From: Chloroflexi bacterium 54-19 | Lineage (GTDB): Bacteria; Chloroflexota; Chloroflexia; Chloroheliales; Chloroheliaceae | NCBI GenBank assembly: GCA_001898225.1 | Contig: MKTJ01000028.1 | Coordinates: forward strand, 11,835-75,834 | Direction: 5' to 3' | DNA length: 64,000 bases | Shown: positions 26,272-34,875 of the stretch, one piece after another | How positions within the stretch are numbered: the first letter of the stretch is position 1 | Layout of the letters: every line of letters starts with the position of its first letter | Made by a program: the position numbers and the translations under genes | Notes under the pieces: model-generated | Database searches by the model: none | The model's input: only the letters and a program-made list of their open reading frames with translations | Told to the model about the DNA's origin: nothing

Positions 26272-26925
26272 TTAAATCGTTGTAAAAATCCGGGCAAACA
26301 TGGCGTGAGCAAACTGGATTTGTTCAGCCAGGCCGGTTTCAAGGTAAAAAGCCTCGATCAACTCTGCCAGGGCGGGACTTAGTTCTTTGATGGCCGCCAA
26401 CCTTTGCTTGGGCGGCACCGACCAGTATTGATTTATCTCAAAGAAAAACCCGGTGAAGTGAAAGACCAGGGCGGTCAGGAGCATCCTGGCGGTTACAGGG
26501 TTGTTTGTTTTTAACCCCTCGATGGCTTTTAGCTGGTCGGCAGCATTGAACCTGAGCAGGTGCAGCTCTTGGGGGCCTAAAGGGGGTTTCCCGGCCTCCT
26601 CAATCTTCCGGCCAAACTCTCTCAACCGGGCCGCTGTGCCATCTCTATCAAAAAGAATCTTCCCGGCCCGCCACAATTCCACACAATCGTCTTTATTCTG
26701 CTGCCAGTACTCGGCCAGACCGCTTTCGGTCGTGTAGATTATCTCGAAGGCATAGCCCCCGCTGTACTCGATAGTCTTGTTAAAACCCTCTTTGCAAATT
26801 ACCTCTAAGTCAAAATCGCTGTCGGGACGGGCATTACCCCTGGCCCGCGAACCAAACAGGATTATTGCCAGGACATCGGGGTTATTTTGAAGCGATTCTA
26901 TAAAGCTTCTGGCGGCATCATTCAT
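26272..26925 (-). CDS. Nucleotidyltransferase-domain protein
   Basis: 217 residues, ATG at 26925. The N-terminal 90 residues carry the polymerase-beta-type signature GSRARGNARPDSDFDLEV, giving the GS-x-ARG and DxD catalytic elements. The rest is helical (RFNAADQLKAIEGLK, a hydrophobic VFHFTGFFFEINQYW segment). It resembles aminoglycoside-type or MNT-type nucleotidyltransferases with a helical C-terminal domain. No separate HEPN partner gene lies beside it. The target is unknown. Confidence 0.82.
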   Translation of the reverse strand: MNDAARSFIESLQNNPDVLAIILFGSRARGNARPDSDFDLEVICKEGFNKTIEYSGGYAFEIIYTTESGLAEYWQQNKDDCVELWRAGKILFDRDGTAARLREFGRKIEEAGKPPLGPQELHLLRFNAADQLKAIEGLKTNNPVTARMLLTALVFHFTGFFFEINQYWSVPPKQRLAAIKELSPALAELIEAFYLETGLAEQIQFAHAMFARIFTTI

Positions 26926-26944
26926 AACTGCGCACCGTCCTTAA

Positions 26945-26974
26945 AAATAAAAGGGCGGTAAGCAATTACCGCCC
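26945..26974 (-). terminator. Intrinsic terminator of the alpha-E / ATP-grasp operon
   Basis: GGGCGGTAA (26953-26961), loop GCAA, TTACCGCCC (26966-26974). On the minus strand it is followed by TTTTATTTTT. It lies 20 bases after the alpha-E gene stop. Confidence 0.85.
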
Positions 26975-26993
26975 GCGCCTTCCAGTTTCCAGT

Positions 26994-28070
26994 CTATTGC
27001 TGCTGTTGTTGCTGCGAGCTATCGGACTGGCTCCAGACCGCCCGGCTGACCCGGCCCGGCGAAAGGGTCTGGCGTTGGGGCCCCAGGGCTACGTCCTCCC
27101 CATCCGAAAAGGTATGGTAGGAGAAATAGCTTTCGTAGACCTGGTCCCCGATCCGGGCCAGCTTTTTCTGCAATTCTTCTAGCCAGGAATGAAGTCCCTG
27201 CTGGTAAATATCCTCGATAGTGGTGTAATTTAATTCGGCTTCCAGCTTACCCACCAGACGATCAGCATTGGTGGCAAATTCACGCTGGCGGCTCCCCGAA
27301 ATGTGCCAGAGAGCCTCCTGCAACATCTGGACGCAAAAGTAGATCGAGCGGGGGAAATACTGGTCCAGCACCAGGTATTGCATAACCGTTTCCGGCTCAA
27401 TCCGCGACAGGTAGACCTTACGGAAGGCTTCCAGGGCGCTGCAACTTTTCAAAACGGCCATCCACTGGATATTGTCCACCGGGTCCACCTCGTCCTTGGT
27501 CGAGGAATTAGCCAGGAGATGATACTTCACGTCCACCAGGCGCGAAGTGTTGTCGGCCCGTTCCAGGTAGCGCCCGGCCTGGACAAAGTCCCAGGCCACG
27601 CCCCGGCTAAAGGTTGCGTCTGTGATACCCTGGAACAGGTGCGAACCATTTTTAATAACCTGGTAAAAATTATAGGGGTCGGTCTGCAAAATATCGTGGT
27701 CCGCCGTATTGAGGAAGTGATAGAGGCGGTTAATCTGTTCCCACATCTCGCTGGCAATCGTTTCGATAATGCTCCGGGCATTCTCGCGGGCCAGGGCGAT
27801 ACAGGAGAAAATCGAGTTGGGATTGTTGCGGTTAAAGACCAGGAAATCGCTGACGGCGGCGGCAGTGAACTCGTTATGGAGCGATAAGAAGCGGTCGCGG
27901 TCGTCCGTGACCATAATCAGGGGTTCCCAGTAGGACCGCGAGTCAACATCGGTAATCTTATCCAGGTCGAGCAAAAGGTGAAAGTTAACGTCCAGAAAGC
28001 GGGCCGTATTCTCGGCCCGTTCGATATAGCGACTCATCCAGAACATGGATTCGGCAACCCGGCTTAACAT
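26994..28070 (-). CDS. Alpha-E domain protein (DUF403)
   Basis: 358 residues, ATG at 28070 with AAGGAAAAGAAG upstream. Begins MLSRVAESMFWMSRYIERAENTARFLDVN, the start of alpha-E (DUF403) proteins. The domain is all-helical, with a second SRYLERADNT-like motif (QAGRYLERADNTSRLVDVK) suggesting an internal repeat. The C-terminus has six consecutive glutamines, coded by CAG/CAA. The family pairs with circularly permuted ATP-grasp proteins and often a transglutaminase; a peptide-ligase role has been proposed, without an established reaction. Confidence 0.93.
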   Translation of the reverse strand: MLSRVAESMFWMSRYIERAENTARFLDVNFHLLLDLDKITDVDSRSYWEPLIMVTDDRDRFLSLHNEFTAAAVSDFLVFNRNNPNSIFSCIALARENARSIIETIASEMWEQINRLYHFLNTADHDILQTDPYNFYQVIKNGSHLFQGITDATFSRGVAWDFVQAGRYLERADNTSRLVDVKYHLLANSSTKDEVDPVDNIQWMAVLKSCSALEAFRKVYLSRIEPETVMQYLVLDQYFPRSIYFCVQMLQEALWHISGSRQREFATNADRLVGKLEAELNYTTIEDIYQQGLHSWLEELQKKLARIGDQVYESYFSYHTFSDGEDVALGPQRQTLSPGRVSRAVWSQSDSSQQQQQQ

Positions 28071-28185
28071 CTTCTTTTCCTTACTATCTTTTTCTGGAAC
28101 CCGTTAAAGTTCCTTAAATTAGGCACCCTCACCCCTGGTCCCGCCTTTGGAGAGGGGAACCATTTGGGTTATAACTTTTCTTATT

Positions 28186-28208
28186 CCCTTCCCCAGGTAG
28201 GGGAAGGG
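28186..28208. repeat. Palindrome in the alpha-E / ATP-grasp intergenic gap
   Basis: CCCTTCCCC (28186-28194), loop AGGTA, GGGGAAGGG (28200-28208). A CCCTCACCCC motif stands at 28127-28136. This C/G-rich arrangement resembles dispersed intergenic repeats and lies inside a two-gene operon with an unusually wide 178-base gap. Confidence 0.5.
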
Positions 28209-28248
28209 TTGGGGATAGGGTTAAAATTCCTTTTAGGAAAATAAAAAT

Positions 28249-29715
28249 CTATGAATAAAGCACCCAGGTATCTTTGCTGCCGCCGCCCTGGGACGAGTTG
28301 ACCACCAGCGAACCGGGCGTAAGCGCGACACGGGTCAGGCCACCCGGCACGATTTTGACCGACTCGCCGTAAAGGACGTAAGGCCGCAGGTCGATATGAC
28401 AACCTGTAAAACTGTTGTCATTGGCGAAAGCGGGGTGGCGCGAAAGGGCGATAGTCGGCTGGGCGATATAGTTGCGGGGGTCTTCCCGCAGCTTGGCCGC
28501 GAAGTCATCGCGCTGGGCCTGGGTCGAGTGCGGCCCGACCAGCATCCCGTAGCCGCCCGACTCGTTGGCGGCCTTAACCACCAGTTTGTCGAGGTTATCC
28601 AGGATATAGCTCAAATCGTGAGGGTCGCTCGCCAGGTAAGTCGGCACGTTCGGTAGGATAGGGTCTTCGTCCAGGTAATACTTGATAATCTTCGGCACAA
28701 AGCTATAGATGACCTTGTCGTCGGCCACACCTGTCCCAATTGCGTTCGCCAGGGCCACGTTTCCGGCCCGGTAGGCGTTAATGAGGCCGGGGATACCGAG
28801 GCGCGAGTCGGAGCGGAAGACCAGCGGGTCGAGGAAATCGTCATCCACCCGGCGGTAAATCACATCGACCCGTTTTAGACCCCTGGTCGTGCGGGTATAA
28901 ACCCGGTTGTCGTTGACAATTAGGTCGCGCCCTTCCACCAGGTCGATACCCATCTGGCGGGCCAGGAAAGAATGTTCGAAGTAAGCCGAGTTGTAGATGC
29001 CGGGGGTAAGCAAAGTAATGGATGGATTTTCGTTGTGCGCCGGGGCGATTTGCTGCAAGACCCTGACCAGCTCCTGGGGATAATCCTCAATTGGGCGCAC
29101 CCGGTAGTGGCTGAACAGGGCCGGAAAAGCCCTTTTCATGGCCTGGCGGTTTTGGAGCATGTAGGAAACGCCACTGGGGCAGCGCAGGTTATCTTCCAGG
29201 ACCAGGTAGTTGCCCTCTTTGTCGCGGATAATATCCGTCCCGGTGATATGAATGTAGACATTCAGGGGCGGATTGACCCCCACGAACTCGCGCCGGAAGT
29301 GTTTGCTCCCCAGCACCAGTTCCGCCGGGACCACCTTATCACGCAGGATTTTCTGGTCGTGGTAGACATCGTGGAGAAAAAGGTTCAGGGCCGTGATACG
29401 CTGGGTCAGGCCCCGTTCGACAATATCCCATTCTCGTCCGGGCACGATACGCGGGATAATATCAAACGGGAAAATCCGCTCGACGCCTTCGTTATTGCCG
29501 TAGACCGTAAAGGTGATGCCCTGGTTCAGAAAGAACACATTGACAATCTGTTTGCGCGCCTCAATCTCAGCCGGACTAAGTTCGTTAAACCGGCTAAAGA
29601 GGATTTCATAATGCTCCCGAACCGTTGTGTCCGTAGCGAACATTTCGTCAAAAAAACGGCTGGTTTGGGGATTATATATATCAAACAGATGGGGCCGAGA
29701 GTTTTCGACTAACAT
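28249..29715 (-). CDS. Circularly permuted ATP-grasp protein (DUF404/DUF407)
   Basis: 488 residues, ATG at 29715 after GAGGGGG. Contains [77 protein letters not shown] and [17 protein letters not shown], which together define the circularly permuted type-2 ATP-grasp family. Members are presumed to join a carboxylate and an amine in peptide synthesis. The alpha-E gene follows on the same strand. No transglutaminase gene is present, although the trio is common elsewhere. Confidence 0.95.
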   Translation of the reverse strand: MLVENSRPHLFDIYNPQTSRFFDEMFATDTTVREHYEILFSRFNELSPAEIEARKQIVNVFFLNQGITFTVYGNNEGVERIFPFDIIPRIVPGREWDIVERGLTQRITALNLFLHDVYHDQKILRDKVVPAELVLGSKHFRREFVGVNPPLNVYIHITGTDIIRDKEGNYLVLEDNLRCPSGVSYMLQNRQAMKRAFPALFSHYRVRPIEDYPQELVRVLQQIAPAHNENPSITLLTPGIYNSAYFEHSFLARQMGIDLVEGRDLIVNDNRVYTRTTRGLKRVDVIYRRVDDDFLDPLVFRSDSRLGIPGLINAYRAGNVALANAIGTGVADDKVIYSFVPKIIKYYLDEDPILPNVPTYLASDPHDLSYILDNLDKLVVKAANESGGYGMLVGPHSTQAQRDDFAAKLREDPRNYIAQPTIALSRHPAFANDNSFTGCHIDLRPYVLYGESVKIVPGGLTRVALTPGSLVVNSSQGGGSKDTWVLYS

Positions 29716-29874
29716 ACATCCCCCTCTTGAATTCCGTATAAAAAACTAACTCCCGATTCAGAAAAGCCAGTGGAAACCTAAATTTTCCTGCTTGGTTCCT
29801 GATCGGCATCGACCAGCCAGTCGGCGTACTTCTGAATATTTTGTTGTAAATTTGGTTTTAGAATGGTTAATATA

Positions 29875-29904
29875 ACTTTACGGCACCGGACAAGCAACTG
29901 TCAA
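29875..29904 (-). promoter_or_regulatory. Probable promoter of the ATP-grasp / alpha-E operon
   Basis: On the minus strand, TTGACA (29904-29899), 18 bases, TAAAGT (29880-29875). The -35 is perfect and the -10 moderate. The leader would be about 155 bases. Confidence 0.4.
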
Positions 29905-29960
29905 GTTCTGACGAGTTTAATCGCTTTTTTGCTTGCGGGTGCCGCAAATAAGGGCGAGTA

Positions 29961-29983
29961 AGGCGCTACGGGCGGCAGCGCCT
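29961..29983 (-). terminator. Stem-loop after the Ser/Thr kinase gene
   Basis: AGGCGCT (29961-29967), nine-base loop, AGCGCCT (29977-29983), placed 12 bases after the kinase stop on the minus strand. No clear U tract, so weak support. Confidence 0.4.
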
Positions 29984-29994
29984 GGGTTTGGTGG

Positions 29995-31938
29995 TTATAG
30001 TTCTTTGCGATAAATTGAGGCCAGGGCCGTTTCTACATTCCTGATATTATTGGCCCCGGCCCCCAATGCCACGAACCCGCCGCTGGTAGCGGCTTTGGGC
30101 GGCACGGCGGAAGTGGTTGGGGTCGCGCCGGCCTTCGAATAATCGAGGTTATCCACCAGGAAGACGAAAGTATCGCCCTCTTTAAGTTGAGGACGCAACG
30201 AGGCGGGTGTATCGGCGGCGTTAATAAAGACTTTAGTTATGGGAGCCGCCCCGAACAGACCACCCTTGCCGTCCTTGAGCAGAGTTACATATACAAAATT
30301 GCTCTGGCTGGTTTCCTGGAGAAAGACCCAGCCATCCGGTTCGCCCTTGTAATAAGCTTTCAGGTCGTCAATCGACTTGGACGAGGTGTAGAGCAAGACG
30401 TGCACATCGTTACCCAGGTTTTCGTAAGGCGCTTCCAGCGATTTCTGGGCGGCTGCATCGGCGGTAATCGGTTTTAACGACTCCTCAACCGGGACCCCGC
30501 CCGGCGTAAGGTCTCCGGCCCCGCCCTGGGTCGGTTCCGGGCCGGTAGTCGGCTCCGGGGTATCGGTTGGGTTATTGGCGTCGGCGGTGGCTGTAGCTTC
30601 CTCGGTATTGGCGGGGGTAGCAGTGGCATCACCGCCAGGGGTCGCCGTAATCTGCGCGACCGTGGAGGTCGGGGTCGGGTTGCCGGGTTTGTTTCCCCCG
30701 GAGACCAGGATTACCACCAGTACAATGATAGCGATAATCGCGATAGCCGCGATTCCACCCAGCAAAAGCCCGATATTGCTCTTTTTAGGAGCGGTATAGG
30801 GCTGCTGATAAGCGTTATACCCCGGGTTATAACCGGGTTGGGAGGGGGTATTATACTGCTGCGGCGCGGGTGTCGGCGGGTGCGGATACTGGGTCGGGGG
30901 CGGTGTCGGCGGGCGCTGCTGGTAAGGCGGGACCTGCGGCCCCGCAGAATTCCAGGCGGGCTGGGCAGGCGGCACAAAGGTCGGGTTGCTGGTCTGCTGG
31001 ACCGAATAAGGGCCGCTGCCCTGGTTCGGGGTCGCGTTATAGTTGGTCGGCTGTATCCCAATGGTCGGCGCGACCTGCTGGGGTTGAATTTGCGGGTTGG
31101 TAACGGCTTTCTGGAAAGCCTCGACAAATTCCGCTACATTGGGGTAACGGTCGTTCGGGCTCTTGGATAGGGCCTTGGTGATAACCGCGTCGAGGGCCGG
31201 GGGAATATCGTGATTTAGCTGGCGGGTGGAAGGGACTGGCTTCGAGAGGTGGCCCATCACGATGGCGATTGGCGTATCGGCGTGAAAGGGGGTCTGGCGG
31301 GTCACCAGTTCGAAAGCCATCGCCGCAAGCGAATATTCGTCGCTGCGACCATCCAGGGGACTGCCGTTAGCCTGTTCAGGGCTCATATAATCGGGGGTAC
31401 CGAGACCCTCGTTGGTGCCGGTCAGGCCCGCCGCCGTATTATCGAGCATCTTGGCGATACCGAAGTCGGAAAGGACCGCCCGGTCGTTATGAGCGTCGAA
31501 TAAGACGTTGGAGGGCTTGATGTCGCGGTGAATGATTCCCTGTTTGTTGGCGTAATTAAGGGCGGCCCCGACCTGGTTCAACACTTTCGCGCTGCGCTCA
31601 AGGCTCAAGGGCTGGCGGTTCATTTCGTCCCGCAAGGTATCGCCCTCTACCAGTTCCATGACAATGTAAAGCAGGCCATTATCTTCGCCCGCGTCGTGGA
31701 CGGTCAGAATATTGGGATGGTGCAGGCGAGCAATTGAGCGGGCTTCCCGGCGGAACCTTTCCGCGAAAGTGGGGTCGCTGGCGTACCGCTCGGCAATAAC
31801 TTTGATAGCCACGTTCCGGTCGAGCGAAGACTGGTAGGCTTTGTAGACGGTTGCCATACCGCCCCGCCCCAGCACGCCCAAGATTTCGTAGGGGCCAATG
31901 CGACTACCTTTTCCAAGATTTGCGGACCCGTCAGCCAT
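29995..31938 (-). CDS. Membrane Ser/Thr protein kinase (PknB-like, no PASTA)
   Basis: 647 residues, ATG at 31938 after AGGAGA. Residues about 17-280 are a Hanks-type kinase: Gly-rich loop GRGGMATVY, Lys46 (VAIKV), HRDIKPSN with Asp139, DFG at 158-160, GTPDYMSPEQ. A Pro/Gln/Tyr-rich juxtamembrane segment of about 100 residues is followed by one membrane helix (IGLLLGGIAAIAIIAIIVLVVILVS, split by no charge) and a Thr/Pro-rich spacer. The outer domain of about 150 residues has no PASTA repeats and may sense a ligand. The FHA protein 1 kb away could be a phosphorylation partner (inference). Confidence 0.95.
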   Translation of the reverse strand: MADGSANLGKGSRIGPYEILGVLGRGGMATVYKAYQSSLDRNVAIKVIAERYASDPTFAERFRREARSIARLHHPNILTVHDAGEDNGLLYIVMELVEGDTLRDEMNRQPLSLERSAKVLNQVGAALNYANKQGIIHRDIKPSNVLFDAHNDRAVLSDFGIAKMLDNTAAGLTGTNEGLGTPDYMSPEQANGSPLDGRSDEYSLAAMAFELVTRQTPFHADTPIAIVMGHLSKPVPSTRQLNHDIPPALDAVITKALSKSPNDRYPNVAEFVEAFQKAVTNPQIQPQQVAPTIGIQPTNYNATPNQGSGPYSVQQTSNPTFVPPAQPAWNSAGPQVPPYQQRPPTPPPTQYPHPPTPAPQQYNTPSQPGYNPGYNAYQQPYTAPKKSNIGLLLGGIAAIAIIAIIVLVVILVSGGNKPGNPTPTSTVAQITATPGGDATATPANTEEATATADANNPTDTPEPTTGPEPTQGGAGDLTPGGVPVEESLKPITADAAAQKSLEAPYENLGNDVHVLLYTSSKSIDDLKAYYKGEPDGWVFLQETSQSNFVYVTLLKDGKGGLFGAAPITKVFINAADTPASLRPQLKEGDTFVFLVDNLDYSKAGATPTTSAVPPKAATSGGFVALGAGANNIRNVETALASIYRKEL

Positions 31939-32049
31939 TGTTTAGTTTCTCCTGCTTTCCCGTGGTTATCTTATTATCTCTGAGTTACTGACTCCTTAAT
32001 TATGGCTTAAGGAGAAGTAAAAATCAAATGGGAAATTTGGTTTAAGTCT

Positions 32050-32083
32050 GGTCTGACCTTGCCCGGTTTGACCGGGCCAGACC
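32050..32083. other. Interrupted stem-loop in the divergent gap
   Basis: GGTCTG (32050-32055) pairs with CAGACC (32078-32083) around an inner stem GCCCGGT (32061-32067), loop TTG, ACCGGGC (32071-32077), leaving a five-base bulge. It sits between the kinase gene and the divergent membrane-protein gene. Role unknown. Confidence 0.4.
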
Positions 32084-32162
32084 GTAACGCTATAATCGAG
32101 CCCGAAAAGGCTACCTTCTTTCAGCCAAATTGGTCCAATAAAGATACGAGAAAGAATCATTG

Positions 32163-32996
32163 ATGGATGGCGGCGCAACCGTCTGGGCAACGGCAGTTTT
32201 GTGGCTATATATCACTTTCCTGGCTTTCTGGGGAATACAATGGTGGCTGGGACGGCATATCCAGGGCCTGGTGCTGCTGATTACCAACCGCACCCGGCCC
32301 GCCTCGACTTTTTATTTCTACCTGCTGGCCCCCGGCGTAGTTCTACACGAAATAAGTCACTGGCTGATGGCCCGTGTCTTGTTCGTTCCGACCAGGGATG
32401 TTGCCCTTTTCCGGCCTCAACCCGCCGAGCCTAAAGGCGGTCCTAAAGGTCAGAAGGGACAGGCCCAGGGGGGACCGGTCACTTTGGGATATGTCGAAAT
32501 TTTTAAGACCGACCCGGTTCGCCAGAGCCTTATCGGCCTCGCGCCCCTGCCGGTCGGCATCCTGGTGCTGCTGCTCCTGGCAGCCCTTCTGAACTTTAAT
32601 ACCGGCATCAACCCGGTTTCACCGCAGGACGACAGTGTCTGGCAGAGTATCTCGCGCTTGCCTACGGAATTTGCCGCCAGCGTCCAGAAACCCCTCAACT
32701 TTTTGTGGTTATACCTGGTCTTTACGGTCAGTAACGGGATGCTACCGAGTAAACCCGACCGCCGCCCCTGGCTGTTCGGCCTGATACTACCGGGAGCCCT
32801 TATTCTCGTCCTGGCGGTAACCGGGATATTACCGCCGTTGCCGCAGGACTGGCAGCAGACCCTGCGCCAGCTTATGGGCAACCTGACCTGGATTTTCGCC
32901 TTTGCCGCCGCCATCAACCTGGTTTTAGCCCTGGTTATTTTTCTGCTGGAATTGCTGGTCAGCCGCTTCAAACGTCGCCGCGTAGTTTACAAATAA
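32163..32996 (+). CDS. Integral membrane protein with HExxH motif (putative M50-like metalloprotease)
   Basis: 277 residues from ATG at 32163 (TTG at 32160 is adjacent). About six hydrophobic helices. In the second or third helix lies APGVVLHEISHWLMARVLF; His62, Glu63 and His66 form an HExxH zinc motif inside a membrane segment, as in site-2 proteases. A loop of about 35 residues rich in Gly, Lys and Pro follows. I cannot point with certainty to the third zinc ligand (NxxPxxxxDG in M50); NGMLPSKPDRRPW near residue 197 is the nearest candidate. Function unproven. Confidence 0.7.
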   Translation: MDGGATVWATAVLWLYITFLAFWGIQWWLGRHIQGLVLLITNRTRPASTFYFYLLAPGVVLHEISHWLMARVLFVPTRDVALFRPQPAEPKGGPKGQKGQAQGGPVTLGYVEIFKTDPVRQSLIGLAPLPVGILVLLLLAALLNFNTGINPVSPQDDSVWQSISRLPTEFAASVQKPLNFLWLYLVFTVSNGMLPSKPDRRPWLFGLILPGALILVLAVTGILPPLPQDWQQTLRQLMGNLTWIFAFAAAINLVLALVIFLLELLVSRFKRRRVVYK

Positions 32997-33042
32997 TTTT
33001 CCCAGGTAACTCCATAAAATAGAGGCGAAATAAAACAAAGAA

Positions 33043-33069
33043 GCAACCCCTGAAGGTTGCCTCTTTTTT
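33043..33069 (+). terminator. Intrinsic terminator between convergent genes
   Basis: GCAACC (33043-33048), loop CCTGAA, GGTTGC (33055-33060), then CTCTTTTTT. The complementary strand also ends in a T-rich tract, so it can serve both the HEISH membrane protein gene and the FHA gene. Confidence 0.8.
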
Positions 33070-33088
33070 ATCCGGTTTACGTTCTGGA

Positions 33089-34648
33089 TTACGCGCCGGG
33101 TGTGGTCTTGAATACGCTAGCCGGGCCGCTTGCGACAATGACCAGGGTTTGCCCTACCTTGAGCTTACCTTTCAAAGCGGGTATGGTGGTTTCGAAACCG
33201 GTCACAATTTCCTGGGTCGCCATCGGAACTACCGCAACCCCGGTATTGTTATCACCTTTTTTGAAAAGGGCCTGGGAAGTATCGGACACGGTGGTATCCG
33301 GGGTCCAACCGCGATTCTTCATTTCGGTCTGGTAGAACGTCAGAATCGTCGCCGGCGTATCGGTGCTGGTAAAGAAGCCGTAATTAATCTTGCTGATATC
33401 CTGCTGGTTTGCGGTAGGATCAATCTTGGCAATATCCTGGGCCGAGACATCCAGCTTGGTCGAGTTCGGCGGGTTCGGAATATCGCTGCCGATGGACGTA
33501 CCACCACCTTTGTTAAAGAACAGGAAGAAGGCCAACACACCCAGGATGACCAGTACCACGACGATACCGATAATCAGGATTGGTAGGGGAAGGCCACCCT
33601 TTTTTGCCGGGGTCACCGCCGCTGCGGGCTGCTGGTAGCCGCCAGGGGTATACTGCCCCTGCTGCTGGCCGTAAGCCTGCTGTCCGCCATAAGCCTGTTG
33701 GCCCTGGTTATAGCCGCCCTGCTGGCCGTAGGCACCAGCGCTGGGGTTAGCCGGGTCATAAGTGCCCGCGCCGCCCGCGTAAGCCCCGGCGCTCGGATTG
33801 GCCGGGTCGTAACTCGCGCCGCTCTGGCCGTAAGGACTCTGGGAAGCCGGTTGTCCATAGCTGCCCTGCTGGCCGCCGTAGCCACCCGCGCCCGCGCCGG
33901 GGTTAGCCGGGTCGTAGGAACCACCCGAACCGCCGTAAGAAGGCGCTGCCGAAGCCCCACTACCGCCATAAGCATTCTGGCCCTGGTCGTAAGAAGAGGG
34001 GCTTTGCTGGCCGTAGCTACCCGCGCCCTGACCGCTACCATAGGCGTTCTGGCCCTGGTCGTAGGAGGAACCCGCCCCACCGCCATACGAGGGAGCAGCC
34101 GACGACGACCCGCTGCCACCGTAAGCGTTTTGCCCCTGGTCGTAAGAAGAACCGGAGCCGCCATAAGCGGAAGACTGGCCGTAACCGCCGGAGGATTGGC
34201 CGTAGCCACCGGACTGGCCGTAATCGTTAGCCGAGGGAGCGCTCGGTGCCGCGGGGCTACCGTAGCCGCCGTAATCCTGGCCGCTCGGCTGGCCGCTCGG
34301 TTTGTAACCGGATACCTGGGTAGCGCCCTGGTCGTAATCACCTGCTCCGCCCGCCGAGGGTGAACCTACCACCTTCAAAACGGTAGTGCCCACCTGAACC
34401 GTATCGCCGGGCGTCAAACTCTGGGGCGAAGTTATGCGAGTCCCGTTGACGAAAGTGCCGTTAGAAGAACCGAGGTCGGTTACAACCAGACCACCGTTGC
34501 GTTCTTCGATTTCAGCATGCCGCCGCGATACCTGCTCATCGGGCACCACGACATCATTACCAGACTGGCGACCCATTCTAATCTTCTGGGATGCTGCGAT
34601 ATCGTAGGTACGCCCTGGTTCCGAACCTGATTGCACTACGAGCTGCAT
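33089..34648 (-). CDS. FHA-domain membrane protein with Tyr/Gly/Ser/Gln-rich low-complexity region
   Basis: 519 residues, ATG at 34648 after AGAGGG. Residues about 1-95 are an FHA phosphothreonine-binding domain (KIRMGRQSGNDVVVPDEQVSRRHAEIEE, then VVTDLGSSNGTFVNG). About 240 residues of low complexity follow, built from SYDQGQNAYGGSG and SYDPANPSAGAY units. One membrane helix (LPILIIGIVVVLVILGVLAFFLFF) precedes an outer domain of about 140 residues. The FHA domain is therefore cytosolic and could bind phosphorylated threonines made by the nearby kinase (inference). Confidence 0.92.
   Translation of the reverse strand: MQLVVQSGSEPGRTYDIAASQKIRMGRQSGNDVVVPDEQVSRRHAEIEERNGGLVVTDLGSSNGTFVNGTRITSPQSLTPGDTVQVGTTVLKVVGSPSAGGAGDYDQGATQVSGYKPSGQPSGQDYGGYGSPAAPSAPSANDYGQSGGYGQSSGGYGQSSAYGGSGSSYDQGQNAYGGSGSSSAAPSYGGGAGSSYDQGQNAYGSGQGAGSYGQQSPSSYDQGQNAYGGSGASAAPSYGGSGGSYDPANPGAGAGGYGGQQGSYGQPASQSPYGQSGASYDPANPSAGAYAGGAGTYDPANPSAGAYGQQGGYNQGQQAYGGQQAYGQQQGQYTPGGYQQPAAAVTPAKKGGLPLPILIIGIVVVLVILGVLAFFLFFNKGGGTSIGSDIPNPPNSTKLDVSAQDIAKIDPTANQQDISKINYGFFTSTDTPATILTFYQTEMKNRGWTPDTTVSDTSQALFKKGDNNTGVAVVPMATQEIVTGFETTIPALKGKLKVGQTLVIVASGPASVFKTTPGA
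33613..34350 (-). repeat. Degenerate tandem repeat coding the FHA-protein low-complexity domain
   Basis: Imperfect repeats encoding SYDQGQNAYG (four copies) and YDPANPxAGAY (three copies), between GGYGQSSGG-type units. The repeats vary at the DNA level, which argues against a recent expansion. Confidence 0.8.
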
Positions 34649-34734
34649 AGTACCCTCTTTTCTTCTAGCAATTAAGCTTGTCCTGAATTAAACATAAAGT
34701 GAACCGATCCCGACGGGCGGGGCAAGCGATTTTC

Positions 34735-34763
34735 ATTATACAACTAACTTTTCAGTCTAGCAA
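34735..34763 (-). promoter_or_regulatory. Sigma-70-type promoter of the FHA gene
   Basis: On the minus strand, TTGCTA (34763-34758), 17 bases, TATAAT (34740-34735). The -10 is consensus. The leader is about 80 bases. Confidence 0.65.
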
Positions 34764-34875
34764 CGCCCAAAAAAGGCCCTGCAAACCGTTTTGCCCCATA
34801 AACACAGGACAAACTTATATGCAATATACGGGCCAAAACCGGTACCCTGACAGGGCCGGGAGTTATAAAGCGGGG

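Noticed and set aside
28120..28210. C-rich repeated words that might be a CRISPR-like array
   Set aside because: Only one palindrome and no regularly spaced repeats or spacers.
33613..34363. Long frames on other strands or phases across the FHA low-complexity region
   Set aside because: They arise from the biased, repetitive DNA; the FHA reading has the correct domains and stop.
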